DNA of 64,000 nt, taken from Imbricaverruca yamaguchii (taxonomy: Eukaryota > Arthropoda > Thecostraca > Neoverrucidae). The notes under the pieces were generated by a model. It worked only from the letters and a program-made list of their open reading frames with translations, searched no databases and was not told where the DNA came from. Of this stretch, positions 57,871 through 64,000 are shown piece by piece (position 1 is the stretch's first letter; each line of letters opens with the position of its first letter). Location: contig JAOTOL010001322.1 in the NCBI GenBank assembly GCA_034440575.1, positions 176,001 to 240,000 on the forward strand, written 5' to 3'. Made by a program: the position numbers and the translations under genes.

Positions 57871-60115
57871 GGACAGGCACATTCTCGGTGTTTATGATGC
57901 CGCGAACGTATCCTTTGAGGGGAACGTCCCCCTAAATAGTATTCGTCATAAACGTGTTACTGTAGGGGTGGCGGCTCTGCCGTCGGTGGGGTGTGTGGGG
58001 TGTGGGTGGGTGAAATGTATTTTAGATATTGCCTAAACTAAGCTAAACTGGTATGGTGTGTGAAGTGGGTGTGTACAATGTATTATTGATGCAGCCTAAA
58101 CTCGAATGGAACTGGAACTGATTGAACTACTTGAACTGACTTATTGGGGGCTTGACCTAACTCACCCCTTTGTTCATTGTGCCTATGTCAGTAGTGTATT
58201 GTGTTGTTTTTCACCGCTAATTCCACCACACGTCCCCAAACCCCAGCCGTCGTGATGTTGGTTTCAGTTGCCGTCCCTAACACGAATTTATATATGTGCG
58301 AGGTCAAAGTTTTGGGAACACCATATAGGTAAGTGAGAGTCTTTAGCCAGATTATAATTAATACGTTGCATTAGAGAATTGATGATAATGACATTCACCA
58401 TTGGTTTAACTGACATGTCCAGTGTTGGGACTTTTTGGACGCTAGTATTAGTATAATTTTGTGCAATGTTCCGCACGAACTAGGTGCCTGTGTTGTGCCC
58501 CAAGCGGCTTCCGCTGATCCTTAAATCTACCTACTCACGTTCATTCCCCTCATTAACTTCGCATTCGCTCGCCCCATTCATGCTCTCCTTATCAATTAAT
58601 TAATTGCTTGGTCCCCAAATTTAGCTCCCGACCCCCCCCCCTTTCAGCGGTACACAAACACATAGATCGACAGACCAATGCTCTAATTTTGATGGTATTA
58701 CCGGCCCGAACAAGTAAACCTTTCACTGCCAATCATGGCTGGCCTAGCCATTCTTAGCAGCGTTTCTCGCCTGGACAAAGTCTTAACTGCAACGAGGGGG
58801 CTCATCGTACTGACTCCGAGGGCTGATACAAGTGATCTGATGTCTTTGACCGACACACCTAACCTTAAGTTCGATCGATGCCGCGCCGGGCCTTATTCGT
58901 CGTACACCTGCGACCAGGTCTGACATAACCAACGGGCGGGCACGGATCCCTACCAGGTTGGTCACGTACCCGGTCGTCTTTATATCCTAGCCGGCCCTAT
59001 GAATTTTGGCCTTGGGGTTTTACGGCATGCCAAACCCGTCCATCATGCCCCTCGAACTGTCTGCACCAACCGTGCCCACGTGCAGGGTTCGGGGGTGGAC
59101 AAACAACCGGGCAGTGTTTTGCCAATACCCTATAGTCCAGCGCCAGACTTCCGGCGAACGCACTGTGGTGGCCCCTTTACCAGCCCCTCCCACATGCATA
59201 CCATGTTCGCCACCTCACCTGCACCTCTGGATCGCAGAGGCCAGCGTGATTTTGCGGTCAGAGATCCAGAGCAGGTGAACTAATATCCCCGAAGTGTCCG
59301 TTCATCTCACCCTCTGGCAATCAGGCCTTAGCCAAATGCGCGTCATATATATAACAGCAATAATGTTCTAGGCAATTTAACTGGCTTCAACATACACCAC
59401 CATCGCTCGGAAATTTTCTGTCCATAGGAGGACGGCTCGCAGGTCGACTGCCTCGCTTATAAATTTACCTCATCGTACAGATTAATATCAGGTACGATCC
59501 AAGCATAACTGTGTAAATCATTCCACCTTGTCGGGAAGTACTCATGGTACGATCTCCGTCTACGGGTCGGCTGTTGATGACCCGGTAAGAGCGAGAAGCG
59601 CGGCGGGCACCCCTCATCACCCGCGGCACGGACGCCATTTCAATTCTGGACGTAAATATCCTCCCCTCCTCGCGCCTGGTCGCTGAGGTATTTACTACGC
59701 GGGCGCCATAGGGTCGTAATTCTGACGTCATCCATTGCTGCACTATGTCTTATTTTATCCGGCCTTGCTCTACCGCTCCTCCTCTCAGTTTCTGCCGAAA
59801 TGCCACCACCGGTCTTTGCTGATGCCACTTAGATAATGTATATGCTTACTCTAATATATTTGCCCTTACATACACCGCATCGCATCTCACTACGCACACA
59901 CTGCTCATATACATCCCGCCATCTCCGACATCTCCGTCCACTTTGCAATATAACCCAATTGGGGTTGACGCACCCTAAAACTCTAATAATAATAATAATC
60001 CGTCCACCTCCTCCCCATCCTAAACTTATCCTATTTGGTCCCCCCCCCCATGAGACAGGTCGCTCTCAGCAATGAATTTGGTGAGAAGGCAGAAACTGCG
60101 AAAGAGAATTTAGGT
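57871..60115. other. no supported gene
   Basis: Open frames at 58735-58923 and 59006-59283 have no recognisable domain. A short (AAT)n run is at 59984-59998, and C-runs are near 58631 and 60043. Confidence 0.35.
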
Positions 60116-62214
60116 TGGTTCGGTGGGAAAGAGGATGACATGCCAGAAGTTTAGCACTCACATTTCCGATGGTGAGTGGCGAGTGGCCTTGGCTGAGTGC
60201 TTCCTCTCCTCCATCAGAAAACTCAGCCATCTGGCCACCGGTGGACGGCCCTCAGGCGCCGCGCGTCGTCCAGACCCTTCTCCCTGCGTCTCTCCTACTT
60301 CTCTCCTCTCTGTCCGTCCTGTTCTGTTCTGTTCTCTTGAACTTGCTATTGCTCCGCCTCTTTTTTCCTGTACCCAGTCCCAGGGCTTCGGGGCAAGTTC
60401 GCGCTTTCTGATTCGTGGAGTATTCTTCTGGCTTGGGTGGCGACGGATCTAGGTCAGGGCACCGACCTCACGGGCCGATGTTCCTTCTTCCGGGGTGCTT
60501 GCACCACCGGTACCCTCGCGGAGGTGCCGAGCCGTTATTTGCGCTCGCCGTGTTGTTTGTCGGCCCGTTTGATCTTGGGCGCCGGCGCAACTAGCATGTG
60601 CGGCGTGTTGATGGAACAGCCGCTTTGGCGTAGGCGCCGGCGCCACACGCGGGCGCTTTCCGGGCAAGTGTTTGTACGGGACGGGTAAGACGGCCAGGAT
60701 CTGACTGCATGTCTGGCGGCCTGTTCGGATGGGAAAATATATAAATTTTGGTGCCGAAAAATGTAAGCCTCCTTACATTACCTATACAACATGTAGGAAG
60801 CATGCGTTTCCTTGTGGTGTCACTGAAGTTTCGGCTTTGGCAAGTTTTCGCCCAGACTTCTGCTCTGTCAGAAAACGGAACTGAACAGGCAAACTACTGA
60901 GTACATGCTCGAGCCAACGCTTGGCGAATGATCTTTAGAAGACCACCTTTAGGTATTATATTTACAGGGTTTTTTGTCGGCAGTGCGGTGATTTTCCATG
61001 ATGGAAGACCTGGGTTACATGTAGTTACCACAAAGCTAGTACCAGGACATGGCACACGCCTGACGCCCGCCGAATGCCAGCCATTGTTAACATGCTGTTC
61101 GGATCCCGGCTGTAGTTCGACTCAAAAGCTCAGTGAAATAAGCGTGCAGGGCAGCGTATGGGAATAAGCGACGCTGTGAATTAATCAGGGTATTCAAACG
61201 AGACAGGTTCGATCACTGCCTCACTGGCGACAGGTCAGTTGTGGAGTTGCCACAGGACATTGATTGCGCTTTCGATGCACCACGCGGCGGCTGCCGATGA
61301 CCACCCTCCTGGCAGAATGGCTGCTGGGCACGCAATAGTCAAACGTGCACGCTTTCACTGGCTGTCCAACGACAGATAGGAACTATGCCGTGAGGGTGCC
61401 TACGATGTTTGATGTTTGAGAGGGGATGGGGTGACCTCCTTCAGAACGTGCTATAGGAGAGTCGTGCACTCGTTATCTATTGCCTGCTGAATTACCTTTT
61501 CTTTCGGCTAGCTCTAGCCACTGGAGGACGACTGCTGCATGGGAAAGATGGAATTACCCAACGAGACAAGTAGTGGTTGCAAGCGAGGCAGAACTAGATT
61601 GATGCGCATGGCTACTCTCTGCCGTGGTGCAGCATTACCTACATATCCATGTAATGTGCATGTGCAAATGCAACAAATACCAACTTGTTAAACAAAAACA
61701 CAAACACAGACAAACACTAAACGCAAACTGCGTTAGCAAGCTAAGCCAATGTAAACCACACATATACTTCCTTCAGTTAGCGATCACTAGAGGTTGTACC
61801 GCATAGACACATGAGGGCAGTAGGCGTGTTAGCCAGCTTCGTCATCCTCTCACGCCTTGAATAGGCGCGTGGAGCCAAAATCCCAAGCGGTCGACCGGAC
61901 TATATGGGGCGAACGCTCCATAATGAACATCGCCCCCCCCCAATTGTCTTCATCCGTTTGTCCTCCCGATATTTTTCCGAAGGGAACGGTCGTGAGGATT
62001 AGGTGTGGGACAGTGACTGGATCCAGGTGGCGGATAGATGAAGCACAACAACCAGAATTCAACTGATATCGATGTATGTCCAACGTTTCGGCGTATCACC
62101 TGTCTCAATGGCAATCATTGCTTCGCTGTTTGCAAAAAGACGTCTGTCATATCAACACAATTATAAAAATGAATGTCTCAAAAGTGACCGAAGCCAGGCT
62201 CGATCGATGACTAA
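60116..62214. other. no supported gene
   Basis: GC-rich frames at 60123-60452 and 60437-60688 lack recognisable domains. Nothing else recognised. Confidence 0.35.
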
Positions 62215-62727
62215 GCCGTCCGGTCTCGATTCCGACTAAAGGATGACGTCATCGGCACGCCTGTCGGCAGACGCTTGCTGGCTGTCGGCTGCTGCTGGTG
62301 CCTGCTGATCTCTGCCGTCCAGCCTGTCGGTGACGTCACCGGTGACGTCACACACCGCGCCAACACGAAGCGGGTGTTTGTGAACCACCCGTCGTCGCCG
62401 AGCATGCTGTTCATCAACGAGGCGGTCGGCTCCACCCGCGTACTCACGATGCCGAACAAGAACAAGCTGTACGAGCTGCTGCTGTATCCCGCCAAGAAGG
62501 TACGTCTCGCCGGCCTCGTGCACGGGTGTACGTGCTCACCAGTCGCATGGAGATAGAGATATTGGGAGATGGACAGATAGAGAGATAAAGAGATATAGAG
62601 ATGCAGATATATATCGATATAGAGATGTACAGATGTAAAGATACAGAGATATAGAGATATAGTGATTGAGAGATTAAAATAATGAGATAATGAAAAATGA
62701 AAGGAGAGGTTGAAAGAATGGGAGATT

Positions 62728-62824
<97 letters not shown>

Positions 62825-62858
62825 ACGCACACGCACACGCACACGCACACACACATAC

Positions 62859-62920
<62 letters not shown>

Positions 62921-63339
62921 CGCATGGCTCGCATATGGGAAGTAAGTGAAGCACACGCACTACAATAATTCCTGAACGTGGCATTAAGTACATACAAAAT
63001 ACTCCTCGAACAAGCTTAGCAGTTGCACACTTGCTCAGCATAGGATAAACATTTCACGCTGCAATTATTAAAAGGTAGATGTGATTCCATGACATGTTGA
63101 CTAACTATCTCATTCCATTTAAGCTTGCCAATCTGGGCAACTGCGTCAGTATCAACTGCTAGAAAATGTCAGCGCTCCAACCACGGGCCGTGTTAATGGC
63201 AAGCGGCGCTTCGCTGTGCTCTAGGTGAATCGTGCTCTGAAGTGTGTGGTGTTGTTGGGCGGCGACATCGCCGGCACCTTGTACCTGACGCAGAAGTCGC
63301 CGCCGCTGGGATCGGTCGAAATCGACGGCTTCGTGCAAG
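62215..63339 (+). CDS. secreted Cu/Zn superoxide dismutase-like protein, 5' exons (partial)
   Basis: Exon A is open from 62215 and ends at 62499 before the donor AAG/GTACGT. It encodes a signal-peptide-like core (RRLLAVGCCWCLLISAVQ) followed by RANTKRVFVNHPSSPSMLF and NKNKLYELLLYPAKK. It has no in-frame ATG before the hydrophobic core, so either the start is in an upstream exon (a possible weak acceptor is GTCGGCAG at 62269) or it was lost. Exon B, 63225-63339 (acceptor CTAG at 63224, phase 0; donor CAAG/GTCAGA, phase 1), encodes ALKCVVLLGGDIAGTLYLTQ and SPPLGSVEIDGFVQG. This is the first strands of the Cu/Zn SOD fold, matching the 'V-L-G---GT--F-Q-----V-V-G-I-GL' pattern. Metal-binding His residues would be in later exons, beyond 64000. 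The family would convert superoxide to peroxide; activity cannot be judged here. The 725-bp intron holds microsatellites. Confidence 0.55.
62548..62700. repeat. degenerate ATAGAG/GATATA repeat (intronic)
   Basis: Run of AGATATAGAGAT-like units. Confidence 0.8.
62729..62915. repeat. (AC)n-(GCACAC)n-(TA)n microsatellite (intronic)
   Basis: (AC)n at 62729-62813, then (GCACAC)n to about 62850, then TATATA at about 62858-62915. Confidence 0.97.
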
Positions 63340-63344
63340 GTCAG

Positions 63345-63715
63345 AGTTCGAGGTCGTGGCGCCGCGCGGCTGCCCGGGGTGAAGGTCAGAGGGTGTTTGT
63401 GGTGGGGCGTCTCGATCGCTAAATAGCAGCTGCGATTGGTATTCTAGGTATCCAGGAGAATGCTGAGTCATCCTGGTCGCCCCGCGAAGGGTGGAATTGC
63501 TGAAGACAATGTTTACATTTGGGGACGAGATGGTCACTCATGTTTCTGAAGGTTTTCTACCACCTCCCGTATCACATTCTGCTCGTATTATGTATGTCGC
63601 TTGCATGCGAATCATCTCGCCTTCTCTGGAAACTTGGGCGCGTCCGTCCCCGCGCAACTCCATTCACCATTGTGTCCCCTCTCCATCCCCACATACACAT
63701 ACGGCGTCCAATGCT
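63345..63715. other. probable intron of the SOD-like gene
   Basis: No exon recognised after the 63339 donor. Pyrimidine-rich patches occur, but no SOD copper-ligand motif. Confidence 0.4.
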
Positions 63716-63717
63716 GT

Positions 63718-64000
63718 CATGCTACTGACGACACTCCTGGCGTCGCTTCTGGCTATGCTCCTGACGATGCTTCAGACGATGCTTCTAACGATGCTTCTAA
63801 CGGCATTCCTGACGTCTCTTCTGGCTATGTTTCTGCAGATGCTTCCGACCATGCTTCTGACGATGCTCCTGACGTCGCTTCGGACGATGCTTCTGACGAT
63901 GCTTCTGACGACGATACTGACGATGCTTCTGAGGATGCTGCCGACTATGCTTCTGACGATGCTTCTGACAATGCTTCTAACAATGCTTTTGATGATGTAT
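63718..64000. repeat. 12-bp tandem repeat (GACGATGCTTCT), runs off the window
   Basis: About 23 units, each encoding Asp-Asp-Ala-Ser in one plus frame. That frame is open from about 63555 to the window edge. It has no start codon context or acceptor I can support. Confidence 0.9.

Overview
The window is eukaryotic, most likely arthropod nuclear DNA. There are no operons or prokaryotic signals. It contains tRNA-derived SINEs with target-site duplications (TSDs), APE-type LINEs, DNA transposons, very many micro- and minisatellites, and a block of (CCTAA)n, i.e. (TTAGG)n, the standard arthropod telomere repeat. The heavy load of simple repeats would suit a crustacean or chelicerate, but I cannot name the species. 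Almost all the DNA is repeat or decayed transposon. I find one convincing fragment of a host gene, at the right edge.

Layout. 1-8.6 kb: minisatellites, a dispersed repeat (R1) and LINE fragments. 8.6-13.7 kb: a nest of one LINE family (here LINE-C), with a copy that keeps ORF1 and the 3' UTR but has no ORF2, followed by two further copies in inverted, tail-to-tail arrangement. 13.9-18.0 kb: a 4.1-kb unit with long imperfect terminal inverted repeats (TIRs) enclosing a 737-codon open frame that resembles an uncharacterised transposase-like arthropod family. 18-22.5 kb: mostly featureless, with short tandem arrays. 22.6-25.9 kb: a decayed Jockey-like LINE (LINE-D). 26.0-27.6 kb: a 16-bp satellite. 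27.6-33.9 kb: a nearly full-length but dead LINE-C with 5' UTR, ORF1, ORF2 (endonuclease, RT, RNase H) and 3' UTR, split by a SINE. 34.4-35.3 kb: a second R1 copy with a 27-bp array. 36-47 kb: tandem arrays, including a 1.6-kb 22-bp minisatellite. 47.3-47.8 kb: an interstitial telomere-like array flanked by a 13-bp direct repeat. 48.6-50.3 kb: a DNA transposon relic inserted into dispersed repeat R2, whose empty counterpart lies at 39.2 kb. 51-58 kb: a SINE, hairpin and hexanucleotide arrays, a GC-rich island and a 159-bp duplication. 62.2-63.3 kb: two exons of a likely secreted Cu/Zn superoxide dismutase-like protein, continuing beyond the window.

The element most worth following is the 13.9-18.0 kb unit. 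Its enclosed ORF, 16-bp identical ends and internal inverted-repeat homology suggest a poorly described family of DNA transposons. All assignments come from reading the sequence and from remembered family motifs; no database search was run.
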